Shown here: piece by piece, positions 24,939-36,125 of the stretch | Numbering within the stretch: position 1 is the stretch's first letter | Layout: each line of letters opens with the position of its first letter | Assembly (NCBI RefSeq): GCF_028476545.1 | Contig: NW_026731790.1 | Location: forward strand, 363,501-427,500 | Source of the DNA: Physella acuta | Lineage: Eukaryota; Mollusca; Gastropoda; Physidae | DNA length: 64,000 nt | Direction: 5' to 3' | The notes under the pieces: generated by a model | Told to the model about the DNA's origin: nothing | The model's input: the letters and a program-made list of their open reading frames with translations, nothing else | Database searches by the model: none | Translations under genes and position numbers: made by a program

Positions 24939-24989
24939 GTAGCATCGCTTTGTTTTAAATGTTTTGGCCGTATTAGTGGGAAGTAACTA
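24939..24989 (+). other. VASL motif copy 2 (candidate short exon)
   Basis: ATTTTTGTAG precedes GTAGCATCGCTT, giving VASLCFKCFGRISGK then a stop; GTGGGAAGTAACT follows 35 nt on. This copy is the longest between the two conserved ends. Confidence 0.4.
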
Positions 24990-25244
24990 CCTGCGTGTCT
25001 GTTTATTTTTCGCGACATTAGTAAATTTTAGTAACAAAATACAATCTTTTTTTATAGAAAAGAGACCTAAAGATAAACGGTTTACAAACACGTTCTTATG
25101 ACGCTGCAATTGTTCTAAGATAGGAGACATTTAACTTCAGAATTTATTGAAAAAAAAGTTACAATAAATATTAAAATGAAAATGTTTAATGCAATGTTAC
25201 ATATTTTATTTGACTTGTTTTAATGACGGTTTTTTTTTTCCAGT

Positions 25245-25830
25245 GAGACAGCTTTCGGGCATCTGTCGCATTCAGGCAAGTGTCCATTCTGGTTTTTGTC
25301 GTATTCGGGCAAGTGTCCATTCTGTTTCTTTTTGTCGTATTCGGGCAAGTGTCCATTCTGTTTCTTTTTGTCGTATTCGGGCAAGTGTCCATTCTGTTTT
25401 TTTTTTGTCGTATTCGGGCAAGTGTCCATTCTGATTCTTTTTGTCGTATTCGGGCAATTGTCCATTCTGTTGTTTTTTTTGTCGTATTCAGGCAAGTGTC
25501 CATTCTGTTTCTTTTTGTCGTATTCGGGCAAGTGTCCATTCTGTTTCTTTTTGTCGTATTCAGGCAAGTGTCCATTCTGTTTCTTTTTGTCGTATTCGGG
25601 CAAGTGTCTATTCTGTTTCTTTTGTCGTATTCGGGCAAGTGTCCATTCTGTTTCTTTTTGTCGTATTCGGGCAAGTGTCTATTCTGTTTCTTTTTGTCGT
25701 ATTCGGGCAAGTGTCCATTCTGTTTCTTTTTGTCGTATTCGGGCAAGTGTCCATTCTGTTTTTTTTTGTCGTACTCGGGCAAGTGTCCATTCTGTTTCTT
25801 TTTGTCGTATTCGTGTAAGTGGCAATTCTA
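25245..25830. repeat. ~36-bp minisatellite, about 16 copies
   Basis: The unit is TTCGGGCAAGTGTCCATTCT followed by GTTTCTTTTTGTCGTA. All six frames are open in places because the unit lacks stops; the encoded repeats (for example PEYDKKKQNGHL on the minus strand) are a by-product. The paralogous block at 34560-34620 has only about two units, so the array expanded after the duplication. Confidence 0.9.
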
Positions 25831-26412
25831 GTAAACGGCCTTAAGGCAAACGACATTTGGACATGTGTCTTGCGGGAATTTGTTTGAGAGCCTTTTGCTG
25901 ACTCTAGCCTTGAATGTTTACACCCTGAAGTAATAGGTTAGTGAGCAGTTTGAACATTTATCGATAGTACATCACAGCAACACTAATGTTGAGAAAATTA
26001 GAGAAATCATCTGTAGACAGTACACATAGTGGTACACACAATACTATGTCCAACATCAAACTTTTAGAAGGGCTACGTTAAGTTTATTGTGTAGAGATTA
26101 CTTAAAAAATAACTAATTAAAAATATGTCAAATTATTGAGGCGGCAAATGATCAGTAACATTAATGTTTAGTTGAAGGTAAAAGTTCGGTATCTAGTGTT
26201 GTGTCAAGGTTCAGTTTTATCTTAACGTTTTAAAACTCTCGATCACCTTTTGAATATACTTGTGTCCTGTAACGAGTAATATATTTATTTCGCCGACAAG
26301 TATTTACAGCATTAGTAGGATGTTTTTTTTTATTTGTTAATGAATTGCAAATGTTAGTTTTAAGTTTAATTTAAAATGGTTGATTATAATTCTAAGTTAA
26401 TAATATTTAGCT

Positions 26413-26417
<5 letters not shown>

Positions 26418-26486
<69 letters not shown>
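26418..26486. repeat. (TA)n microsatellite
   Basis: Pure TA tract, absent from the paralogous position near 39290. Confidence 0.95.
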
Positions 26487-26489
<3 letters not shown>

Positions 26490-27071
26490 TTACAAATGTG
26501 TGCTAAGTATATTTAATACAATGAAAATAAGAAAATAAAACTAATGTGCTTTTTTTCATAAAAGCTTTGGTTGCTAGAACTATGCTCATTGTACGACATA
26601 TGATGACTGTTGTAGATTTGCATTGATAACTATTTCTTTGACTCTCATACCGCCGTGTAAAAATTGTAAAAACTTTTTTTTTCGTGAAGTATGAGTTCAC
26701 TATCTGAAAAAAATATTAAAAGTCTGTAAGGGAGAGGGTTGGGTATGAGTATGTGGAGGAGAGGGGAGAGTGGTATAAATACCTAGAGAGGAGATGATAG
26801 GTGTGTGTGTGGGGGGGGGGGGGGGGATGCGGATAAATTAATGAGCCATCTAGATGTATAAAATGATGTTAGTTTAATTAAACGTGTGATATATAGTTTC
26901 CATATGTCGGGAGGGTGCATCATATTTTAGGGTGACGTATGAAATAAGAGAGAAGAAAAATACAAAGAAAAACATATCCTTGCATTCTGATCATAGATGT
27001 ATATCGAGACTGAAAAAAAAAACACCAGCAATTCCATAATGTATTAAATAAAATTATAAAGCCAAACTTAA

Positions 27072-27242
27072 CTAACATCGCAAACAACAACACGGAATGC
27101 AATCACGCCACAGTTTGACACCACAAGCCTCAAACATAACAACTGAACAGCAACCATAGCTAACACCACCACACCAGACGTACCTCATACCAAGGTCATA
27201 CAACTACAGACTGTTATGGATACAGACACATCAATAGCCAAG
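27072..27242 (+). pseudogene. Thr-rich exon-like segment, copy 1
   Basis: The frame reads TSQTTTRNAITPQFDTTSLK, a stop (TGA), then TATIANTTTPDVPHTKVIQL and QTVMDTDTSIAK. A good donor follows (CCAAG|GTGAGC). The frame after the stop is kept in copies at 42497-42667 and 54404-54485 (minus). The TGA is shared with the second copy, so the exon may really start after it. Thr-rich composition suggests a mucin-like stalk. It lies about 370 bp upstream of VASL copy 3, the same spacing as in copy 2. Confidence 0.4.
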
Positions 27243-27608
27243 GTGAGCAAGATGTAGCAATAATTTTTACACGTCTTTAAAATAAACGCCTTTGTAAACC
27301 AATAGTGATTTGGTAGTTACATAATTATATAGATATATGGTATCGCAAAAATATTGAGACAGGTTGAGTAGAATAAAACACTGATTGATGTGAAAAATTA
27401 CTAATATACAGATAATTTAAGAGATATTGCCACTGTTTTAACTTTAATTAAAACATACACATACTTTTTATAGTATAAAGCATACATGAATACGTGCATA
27501 ATTATTTTTGGAAGTAAAAATATTAATTTAACACAAGGCCTTGTTTTCATAATTTTTAAATACGAATTAATTTTTTCAGTACGTAAATTCGTCTTTTTGC
27601 TTACCCAG

Positions 27609-27653
27609 ATAACGTCCCTTGTAAGTTTTTTATTATTTTCATGGGAAGTAACT
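27609..27653 (+). other. VASL motif copy 3 (candidate short exon)
   Basis: GCTTACCCAG, a good acceptor, precedes ATAACGTCCCTT. The phase-0 frame reads ITSLVSFLLFSWEVTSTMLN and runs on to a stop about 72 nt after the start. GGGAAGTAACT is present. Confidence 0.45.
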
Positions 27654-28054
27654 AGCACAATGCTAAATTGTTTTTCAATTTAGCGAATTAAAAAAAAAAA
27701 AAAATAACAAGCTCAAAAAAAATATAAAGGTTTACAAGCACATGGCAACATTGTAACATTGTGTTTGTAAAAAGAAATACAGAATGTAGGGCAAAATGCC
27801 TTTGTTAAGTTGCGAATTTATTGCAATACAGTGTCCTTAAAAGCTAAATGAATGTTCTTGGCAGTTTTAAAAGAAACATTGTTACATTGTGTGTTAGAAT
27901 GTATAAGTCACGTCCAAACTTGATTTATCAAAATTATATGTGTTTCTCTATAGGGGTGGGGGGAGGTCTAATATAAGTGCTCAAATAAAACTTTGTTTAA
28001 AGATTGTTTTCCCATAGGCCACTTTTAGAAAGGAATATAGAATGAGTGTAAGCT

Positions 28055-28224
28055 CAAACTTTCGATTTGCTCCCCCCTCAAACTTTCGATTTGCACCCCC
28101 ACCCCCTCTAACTATTTATAATGCAAAAAGGCAGCTAAAATGGCATTTTAATTTGTTTTTACAACCCATTTTGCCCCCCCCCCCCCTGCCCCACCACCCC
28201 ACCCCCCCATCGCTACGCCTGTAT
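28055..28224. mobile_element. hAT MITE fragment
   Basis: Repeated CAAACTTTCGATTTGC and C runs end in ATCGCTACGCCTGTATG. The paralogous site at 43440-43560 lacks it. The left end is missing. Confidence 0.7.
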
Positions 28225-28611
28225 GGATAATTGCACACACATAAGGTAAGGATCAAAATCATGATTTATATTTCGTTGAAAATGAATCTATACATTTTGA
28301 ATGTAGTATTTTTACAACAGAAACAAAAATGTGTAGTTTAAAGAGGATAAAAAAAATAATATATTTTAATTTTAACTATCAATCGCCAACGTACTTCATC
28401 GACACACAATTAGCTGAATTTAAAAAAGCTTGGCACAGAATTAAAACATTGTTTGAATCTAAGCATTTGTTTTCCCTGTCAAGTCTAGTACAAGAAAGCT
28501 AAATGTTAGACTCAAACACGTTTATTGTATTGTAAGTATTTAAAACATTGTTTGAATCTAAACAAAGTCGAACACAAGAAAGATAAATTAAAGAGGTCAA
28601 TTGGCATGGGA

Positions 28612-28750
28612 TTTTAAGGTCGAATGGTAGAGTTTGTAAATTCTAATTGTGAAAGTTTTGAGTTCGAGTCGGGATTCAATTCCGAAGATTGTCCATCAAG
28701 CTCTTATGATCACCTTATTCAAGTTAATGAAAATTGCGCGTAGAAATAAA
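28612..28750 (+). mobile_element. tRNA-derived SINE, family 2, fragment
   Basis: GAGTTCGAGTCGGGATTC is the B-box region, followed by the body GATTGTCCATCAAGCTCTTA. The duplicated blocks at 45256 and 55145 carry the same insertion, so it predates the duplications. Confidence 0.65.
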
Positions 28751-29023
28751 TGGAACTATAGAACAATAATAGAATATGTTGAAACGACATCCTATTCACA
28801 ATTAACTAAACATTAAAATATATGTATGAATATTTATTGTTTAATTAATACAAAATTTCAGCAGAAAAAATTATGTAAAAGATGCTTCTCCTAATATAAA
28901 GGCGGCACATTATATGTTTATCAGAGGATTATATAAAGTTTATCACTTGGGTTCAACACATATCCCCCTGACTGTGTCCCAAGTAAATCTTTATAGATCG
29001 TTATCATTGTAATACAGTATAAA

Positions 29024-29253
29024 CAGTGGCGTAGCGAGGTCGGGTGTCACCCGGTGCGGCACTTAATGGTGTCACCCCCAGAGGCGTAGCGATTTTCAAA
29101 TGTTCGATGGGCACCCCCCTAAACGTTCGATTTGCACCCCCCCTCAAGTTTTTCTCTATATATATTGCCATTTTTTGACATGGTGGTGTCACCCCCCTAA
29201 ACGGTGTCACCCGGTGCGGTTCTCACCCCCCGCCTCTCCTCGCTACGCCTCTG
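29024..29253. mobile_element. hAT-type MITE with a second one nested
   Basis: CAGTGGCGTAGCGAGG to CGCTACGCCTCTG, flanked by AGTATAAA on both sides. The paralog at 45230 (CAGTATAAAGACTACTTAAT) is the empty site. A second family start, CAGAGGCGTAGCG, occurs inside at 29079. Confidence 0.9.
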
Positions 29254-29284
29254 AGTATAAAGACTACTTAATTAGATAATTGAC

Positions 29285-29445
29285 ATGGGATGTTGAGGTC
29301 GAACGGAAGAGTTTATTACTTCTAACCTAAAAGTCTCGAGTTCGTATCGGGAATCGGGACGGGTCGGTATATTGTCCCTGAGTCCCCCCAGTTCTTATGA
29401 GTACCTGAGTCAAGTTAGGGAAAGTTGCTCGTAGAAATAAATATA
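29285..29445 (+). mobile_element. tRNA-derived SINE, family 2
   Basis: A tRNA-like head (GGTCGAACGGAAGAG, AGTCTCGAGTTCG) is followed by CCCTGAGTCC and GAGTCAAGTTAGGGAAAG. The copies at 45256 and 55145 are paralogous insertions. Confidence 0.7.
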
Positions 29446-29593
29446 ACTATAGAACATCAACAAAATATGTTGAAATGACACCTTATTCAAATATATGTAT
29501 ACATATTTATTGTTTAATTAATACTGAATTACAACTGAACAAAATAATTTAAACTATGCTTCACCTACTATCATGGCGGCATACTATATGGTT

Positions 29594-29852
29594 GTAAAAG
29601 TAAAGTTCCCTTTCAAACCTGACGGTTTCTGTGGCAAGTGAAGTAGAGTTCATTGTTTCTGTGACCTCGGCATATAAAGAGATATTGTGGTAATCACTAT
29701 GCCCAGCCGCCTTTACTTTCCCTAACGTGAGTTAGGTACCCATCAGAGTTGGGTGGACTCAGGGACGGTCTACTGACATGAACCCGGATTCGAACGCGAG
29801 ACTTATGGGTTAGCAGTCCAGCTCTTTACAGCTAGACCACTCCGTCCCATAT
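29594..29852 (-). mobile_element. tRNA-derived SINE, family 2, best copy
   Basis: On the minus strand it begins GGGACGGAGTGGTCTAGCTG (A box) and carries GCGTTCGAATCCGGG (B box). TATATGGTT is duplicated at both sides. The paralog at 45790-45820 (ACTATATGGTTATCAG) is the empty site. Confidence 0.85.
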
Positions 29853-30087
29853 ATGGTTATTAGAGGAGCATATAAAGTTTATCACATTTAACAGTACACA
29901 ACCATTGTTAAATCTTTCACAACACATGTAATATTGTAAACATGTGCGCTGAGTTTTATTTAATGAAATCCCATCGTCTCTAGCCCTCCAACACTATTGA
30001 GACCTTAGAAGATGAAATAAAATATAAAAGAAAATAGAGAATAGAAGGGAGAATGGGTCAATTGAGGAAACGATACAGTCAGAGATT

Positions 30088-30283
30088 CGAGTGGGCGGAC
30101 CTTTAACCACAGGTGCTTTGACCATAGGCGATTTGACCATAGGTGGTTTGACCACAGAGGTGCTTTGACCATAGGCGATTTGACCATAGGTGGTTTGACC
30201 ACAGAGGTGCTTTGACCATAGGGGCGTTGACCATAGGGGGGCTTTGACCATAATGGGGCTTTGACAATACCACCGATATTCTC
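30088..30283. repeat. inserted minisatellite, TTTGACCATAGG unit
   Basis: Alternating units such as GGTGCTTTGACCATAGGCGA fill an insertion absent from the paralog at 46020-46040 (AGATTCGTCTCGACG). It ends in GACAATACCACC, similar to GACAATACCGTTCC in the foldback element at 51317-52965, so it may be a small relative of that element. Confidence 0.7.
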
Positions 30284-30813
30284 CCCGACGTGTTCAATGA
30301 AGATCTGCTTTTTGTTTCTCGGCTGATAGCTTTTTATTTTTATTTTTGTATAACATGTAAGTCGCGTACATAATGTTATTATATTTAAACATATTTTCTT
30401 TTCTTAAGTCTGAAGAATAATTTGTTAACACATTGACGAACAGTGGACTTTTATCACAGAAAATTCTGAAGAAATCAAACGTCTGCAAATGGAATATTAC
30501 AGGACAGCAATAGTTTTTCATTTTAATTAAAAAATTAGTTATCAAAAAATATTCAGAGGATCGCTAAATATAAACTAGCAATGATCCTACTGAAATTCCA
30601 TGCCTCTGTAAGTCACGCGGTTATTATAGCTAATGTTTTCATTTAAAAGCTAAATAAATAAAATAAAATGAAGCTTTTCAATAGACTAAAAATCAATTCT
30701 AATTCGTATTAATGTAACTATCTTTCTTTTAAATAAAAAAAAATTATATCATTTAGTTTATCATTCAAGTTTTCTACTATGAACAAGCATTTCATCAATA
30801 TTTACTATTACAG

Positions 30814-30857
30814 GTTGCATCCCTTGAAGAGAATGATTTGTTGTAATGGGAAGTAAC
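30814..30857 (+). other. VASL motif copy 4 (candidate short exon)
   Basis: TTTACTATTACAG, a good acceptor, precedes GTTGCATCCCTT. The phase-0 frame is VASLEENDLL then TAA, followed by TGGGAAGTAAC. EENDLL would be an acidic dileucine sorting signal if this is the cytoplasmic end of a membrane protein. In the +1 frame the copy reads LHPLKRMICCNGK and stop, which is not kept in most other copies. Confidence 0.5.
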
Positions 30858-30935
30858 AAGGCACAATTAATGGTCGACCTGTTCCAGTGCACGGACTGTA
30901 TGTTAAAAAATTTGTCTCATTAAAGTAGACAAACA

Positions 30936-32250
30936 AAAAAATTCATAAAAAACGTTTTAATAACAAGCTTTTATGTAATGATGCACTAAAAAGTAGAAAA
31001 TAAATTATAGACTACTATTTAAATAACTATAAAGAAAAGCGTGGGTCACTTTAGTATCTATTGGATACCTTTACTAATGTTAAGGAAGACACCCACGCTT
31101 TTCTTAATAGTTATTTAAATAGTAGTCTATAATTTATTTTCTACTTTTTAGTGCATCATTACATAAAAGCTTGTTATTAAAACGTTTTTTATGAATTTTT
31201 TTTCAGTACTTTACATGTTTTATCTACAATAGAGTTACATGACTAAAAACCATTGCGCGCCTACTGAATATCACGTTCAGTAGGCGCGCAATGGTTTTTG
31301 AACGCAGCCATTACGTGGTCGTGATGGCGCAGCTATTGATGACGCGTGTGGTGTGGTTGGCTAGATATGCCTACTAATTCGGTCCAAATTTTAATTAATT
31401 CATAAAAAATCAATTAGGCATCCAATTAAGTCAAATTTAGTTTCAGATTGCATTGTCTTCATGTCTTGACTCACGTGCCAACTGTGAATCGTATCGGTCA
31501 AGTAGAACTGTCCGAATTTTCACTCCTGCGTTTCCGTCTAGACTGACGACTGACGACTGACGAGGAAGTGAGTTAAATAAAAGCTTGTAAAAAAAATTCA
31601 TAAAAAACGTTTTAATAACAAGCTTTTATGTAATGATGCACTAAAAAGTAGAAAATAAATTATAGACTACTATTTAAATAACTATAAAGAAAAGCGTGGG
31701 TCACTTTAGTATCTATTGGATACCTTTACTAATGTTAAGGAAGACACCCACGCTTTTCTTTATAGTTATTTAAATAGTAGTCTATAATTTATTTTCTACT
31801 TTTTAGTGCATCATTACATAAAAGCTTGTTATTAAAACGTTTTTTATGAATTTTTTTTTCAGTACTTTACATGTTTTATCTACAATAGAGTTACATGACT
31901 AAAAACCATTGCGCGCCTACTGAATATCACGTTCAGTAGGCGCGCAATGGTTTTTGAACGCAGCCATTACGTGGTCGTGATGGCGCAGCTATTGATGACG
32001 CGTGTGGTGTGGTTGGCTAGACATGCCTACTAATTCGGTCCAAATTTTAATTAATTCATAAAAAATCAATTAGGCATCCAATTAAGTCAAATTTAGTTTC
32101 AGATTGCATTGTCTTCATGTCTTGACCCACGTGCCAACTGTGAATCGTGTCGGTCAAGTAGAACTGTCCGAATTTTCACTCCTGCGTTTCCGTCTAGACT
32201 GACGACAGACTGACGATAGAGGAAGCGAGTTAAATAAAAGCTTGTAAAAA
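30936..32250. repeat. 653-bp unit in tandem, each with two palindromes
   Basis: Unit 1 starts at 30936 and unit 2 at 31589, nearly identical. Each opens with a palindrome of about 270 bp (30936-31203; 31589-31859) whose ~120-bp arms pair almost perfectly around a ~30-bp loop. A second palindrome follows (31243-31301; 31900-31954) with arms AAAAACCATTGCGCGCCTAC and its complement. Each unit closes with TTAAATAAAAGCTTGTAAAA, a poly(A)-signal-like end. No coding frame. The insertion is absent from the paralogs near 24390 and 55870. Class unknown. Confidence 0.85.
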
Positions 32251-32270
32251 CAGACGTAGTGCTGAGATAC

Positions 32271-32741
32271 TTTAATCATACTTCCGAGGTCGTCACATCC
32301 GTTTCGTTAATAAAACTACAGAAATGCATTTTTACATTTAGGGCTTTGAGTCAAATACAGACGATTGGTGTAAGTCAGGGGACTCCAAACTTTTCAGCCC
32401 GAGGGCCGCATTAACTATCAAATTTCAGTCCGGGGGCCAGTTTTTTCCAGGCATGTCTTTGATTTTTCTGGGCAAAATTCCTCAGCCATCACCAACGAAC
32501 GTTTTTTTCCGTGGACAAAAAGATCTTCGCGGGCCGGATGAGAGGACCTCGCGGGCCGCATCTGGCCCGCGGGCCGTAGTTTGGAGACCCCTGGTGTAAG
32601 TTAAGCTTCCATGAACAGAATCACAGTTTACTGTCTATTTTACATTGCAGTCACCCAACAATGTGACGTTTCCAAGATGGTCTCCATATGGACTGGACCA
32701 CATACAACATAAGTCAATGTTACTGGAAAGTGTCATTACAG
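32271..32741 (-). pseudogene. Cys-containing exon-like segment, copy 1
   Basis: On the minus strand CGCTTCTCAG is followed by a frame reading NIDLCCMWSSPYGDHLGNVT, LLGDCNVK, a stop, then TVNCDSVHGSLTYTNRLYL, and later GCDDLGSM. Two further copies (49412-49657, 49716-49973) keep the acceptor. Copy 3 keeps the donor and residues such as SPY, GN, TV.C and GCDDLG. The donor is decayed here, and a hAT MITE (32376-32593) splits the piece. Domain type unknown; an extracellular Cys-bridged domain is the best guess. Confidence 0.45.
32376..32593. mobile_element. hAT-type MITE, CAGGGGTCTCCAAAC family
   Basis: CAGGGGACTCCAAAC to the complement of CAGGGGTCTCCAAACTACGG, flanked by the 8-bp duplication GTGTAAGT. 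The GGCCCGCGGGCC block is typical of a family found widely in animals. The paralog at 49515 is the empty site. Confidence 0.9.
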
Positions 32742-33139
32742 CTGAGAAGCGATACAGAAATCTAAACTAAAAGGTAGAACGTTCTTATCAGAGATCTGGT
32801 AAATTAGATGCACTTGCATAACTGGCACAATATGTTTTATATGGACAGAATAGTTGCATTAAAAAAAAAAAACATTCACTTTTAAGTTTGGCAGTTTAGA
32901 ATGTTTAAAAACTTATAGGTAAGGAAATGCAGTTTATTGTAATTTATCAAAAACAGAAACAAAAATATCGCACTTGAAACCTAACATTTTAAAACTTCAG
33001 CAGCATTATATAATATCTAAGCGTCCTCTATTACTATCCTATTGTTGTTTGTTATATGATTAGAAAATATAAAATAAGTATAATTCTAATGAAAAACGTA
33101 AATGATGAGGAAAGGAAACAACCTGTTACAGATATGTAA

Positions 33140-33560
33140 AGGTGTTTACTAAGACGGGCTGCTTTTGTGCCTCTAAAGATCAGCAGCTACTGCAATCGGA
33201 AGTTAGAAGCTGTGTACTTTCGGTAATGTCAAAATATAGTTGCGATTATGAACGTAAAAAAAAACCAAAAAAACAAGTTTAAAAAGATATGAATTTTTAA
33301 TAATTTTTCAACGAGTATAATATATGTTTAATAATATAAAAAAATGAACGTCTTAGAAATAATTTGTATCGTTTCTTAAATGTTAACAAAAACATGGCTG
33401 TATGAAAAACAAAAGCACCTTATTAGAGCAACATTTCTACATTGAAAGATGTTATAGGGAATTAACGCTTAACTAACTTGATTATATCTAGTGTGTAAAT
33501 AGAACTGAGAGTTAAGGATAACTTCAGAACGTCTATGTGGAATGATACTGTGTTGTGAAC
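33140..33560. repeat. segmental copy in which the VASL motif is missing
   Basis: 33150-33240 matches 48365-48460 and 50490-50570 (GGGCTGCTTT block), and 33490-33550 matches 51050-51110. The ~370-bp interval that carries a VASL motif in the other two copies is shortened here and lacks it. Confidence 0.6.
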
Positions 33561-33569
33561 ATGGTACTA

Positions 33570-34530
33570 GTTTTAATTCATGATTCTGGTTGAACAGATT
33601 TGAAAATGTGGTTTTTTTTTTTCGGTGAAAGTCAAAATTAGACCTTTTTTTCTAATTTTCTAAATAGAAACATACACAGTATGTTCTCAATTTCGAGTTC
33701 ATATCTAGTAGAATTAACAATGAACAATGAAATATTTTTTGCTTCTGCTGATGTACCTGAGTATAGTAAACATTTTCCCATACTCCACACGAAGAATAAA
33801 AGTATTGTCACGTTAACAATGCTCTTGTCTGCCCCATTCAGGAAAGTGTCACTAGGGATTTTACTGTGAGTGTTGCCATTGTCCAGACCACATTTGTTTG
33901 AATAAATTGTAATTAGATCACATTTCCAATCCAGGTGGTCTAGAGGCTGGTTACGTGTGTGAGAGATTTGCTGCTTGGTTCAACATAATTCTTAAAGATG
34001 CTTTAAAGATACGTTGAAGTTTTATTTCATATTTACACATTACAACTATCAAACTTCACCTTAAATTAAGGGTACGTGTTTCTTTAAACATTTTGTTTTT
34101 TGTGCCTCACAAAGCCAAATCATTTAATGTTTTCTATGATCAGAGACCTTATTAGAAAAAAAAAAGATAATTAGCGAATTAAAGAAGGAAATATAATTAA
34201 AGAAACAATACATCAATATTTAGGTTAGTGCATGTAGGCCTATGTGCAAGGTGCTGTTTTATGTCGTCAAGTTGGCCTATAAATATAGTTGCGTAATCAA
34301 ATCCAAAAAAAAAAAAAGAAAAAGATTGCTGAAGATGTTACAGTTTCCTGTGTCATAATATTGTTTAATATAAATACTTGCACTACTACCTATGAATGTA
34401 TACATACATGATTTTTAACATAAGCTAACTTCGGAAACAACAAAATGTACTACACTGGTATGAATACAATAAAAGCTTACTTTTAAACAGCAAAATAGTG
34501 TTATTTTATATACACTTTTCTAATTATTAT
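33570..34530. other. no feature recognised
   Basis: AT-rich DNA. The open frame at 33681-33869 has no motif and no splice support. Confidence 0.4.
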
Positions 34531-34559
34531 TTCGTATTATGATGTATTTAATTTGCATT

Positions 34560-34920
34560 TGGGAAAGTGTCCAATCTTGTTTTTTTGTCGATTTCGAGCA
34601 AGTGTCTATTCGCGACAACGGCCCTTACCAGTGTTTCTTCCAGACTTTTTTTCTCCGGGGTGGGGGGGGGGCACTTGATATTTTCGGGAGGCGGTCAACA
34701 TTTTCCGGGTTAGCGGACACTAGTAAAAGTATGTTTTTACAATATAAATTCCATCTCGTTCGGGGGTGGGCGGTAGACTCTCTCATCGGGGGTGCAGAGC
34801 CCCCCCCCCCCCCCCCCCACAAGAGATGCCTGGAAGAAACTCTGGCCCTTATGGCAAACGACATTTTAGCAAGTGTCTAGCGGGAATTCGTCGTAAAGCC
34901 CGTTGGCGACTCTAGCCTTA
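34560..34920. repeat. paralog of the 25245-25920 minisatellite block
   Basis: Two minisatellite-like units are followed by GGCAAACGACATTTTAGCAA and GGCGACTCTAGCCTT, which match 25845-25905. The MITE at 34629-34844 interrupts it. Confidence 0.75.
34629..34844. mobile_element. hAT-type MITE, CAGTGTTTCTTCCAG family
   Basis: CAGTGTTTCTTCCAGAC to CTGGAAGAAACTCTG. Flanks GCCCTTAC and GCCCTTAT agree at 7 of 8, and 25837-25860 gives the empty site. Confidence 0.9.
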
Positions 34921-34929
34921 GTAGAGAGA

Positions 34930-35389
34930 AGGTTATACATATTTTGTTTCTAAAACGTTGTACTTGTTGCTAAACTGTTCTTTTTAATTGTTTGTTTTAT
35001 TTAATTAATATTATCTCAAGTAGGTTTTGTGTGAACGTAAAAGGAACTAAAATATCCCATCTGTGGACATTCTGTGGGATTTTATTGACTTTGGTTTGAT
35101 TTAGGCAATAATAACAAGAGCAGGTAACTCCAGCATCTTCTTATTTTAGCAAGGTACGTCATTGAGATGTTCTTATAGTTTAATCCTATATTAAAACGAA
35201 ACAAAAAAGTTAAAAAATTACGAAAGTTAAGATAAGCGCATTCAATATTTTAAATTTATTAATTTCAGATACTATAGCGACGAAACTAATGAGAAGTGAC
35301 ATTGTGATTATTTTTTCATTTTATATTTTTGTTTCAAGTTTTTATTTACGTTTTTCAGATCAATACCAACGTTTTAACGGTTTATAAAA

Positions 35390-35430
<41 letters not shown>

Positions 35431-35980
35431 AATCATCAAATTTAAAATATTTTATTAAATACCTGCAAAGGAACAGTAAAGGATTTTGTAGGAAACGTTC
35501 AAATCATTAAAATATCCACAGTAAAGACATTCCATCACTAACTTCTCTCAAGAGTAGATAAACATTATCTCAAATATTCCCACTACTTATTTCATGCACA
35601 CAGGACCACAGAGAACAAGTTTTGTCTGTGGTTCTTTAACCTGGGTTTGATCGAACATCAGAGGTTAAAACAAATAAAAAATTATAGAGACTATTACATT
35701 TTTTTTTGGACTTTTGCATGAATGTAATATAATATTTCAACTATGAAGAATTTTTAATTAATCTGAATGTTAAACTTTTAAAAGTTTTCTTTTTAAAATA
35801 CATCTAAAAGTTGTTATTTTCATTTATGTAATAAAAACAAAAATTACTATTAAGAAAATATAACTCAGTATGAAAAAGCGTTTACAAAGTGTAATGTCAA
35901 TTTTGAATTTGTATTTTTATATACTTTTAAATATATATTCGATATGGTATTACTTTTTTGCTTGAGTTTTACTTGTTTTA
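34930..35980. other. no gene recognised
   Basis: AT-rich DNA with a short (TA)n at 35395-35428. No conserved frame was found apart from the VASL motif that follows. Confidence 0.4.
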
Positions 35981-35992
35981 TATTTTCTTCCG

Positions 35993-36037
35993 GTAGCGTC
36001 CCTTGATGATTATTTTGAATGGTTAAACGGAAATCAG
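35993..36037 (+). other. VASL motif copy 5 (candidate short exon)
   Basis: The frame reads VASLDDYFEWLNGNQLKTY then a stop. The T-rich tract before it ends CCG instead of CAG. The far end reads ACGGAAATCAGC, a diverged GGGAAGTAAC. The sequence after it (TGTTTTTCGCACCTCCAATT) matches copies 6 and 10. Confidence 0.45.
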
Positions 36038-36094
36038 CTTAAAACGTATTGAATGTTTTTCGCACCTCCAATTTAGAGTTTGTGAAATTAGAAC

Positions 36095-36120
<26 letters not shown>

Positions 36121-36125
<5 letters not shown>

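Noticed and set aside
25186-25856. Long repetitive open frames (PEYDKKKQNGHL and FLSYSGKCPF repeats)
   Set aside because: They come from a stop-free ~36-bp minisatellite open on both strands; no splice or start context.
30814-30857. A conopeptide-like end LHPLKRMICCNGK in the +1 frame, with a Gly-Lys amidation-like tail
   Set aside because: Only copies 1, 4 and 9 keep this frame open, and the last replaces CC with YY. The phase-0 frame (VASL) is kept across far more copies with third-position changes.
30936-32250. A CRISPR-like or tRNA structure
   Set aside because: Two long identical units with palindromes, no short spaced repeats, no tRNA boxes, and clearly animal DNA.
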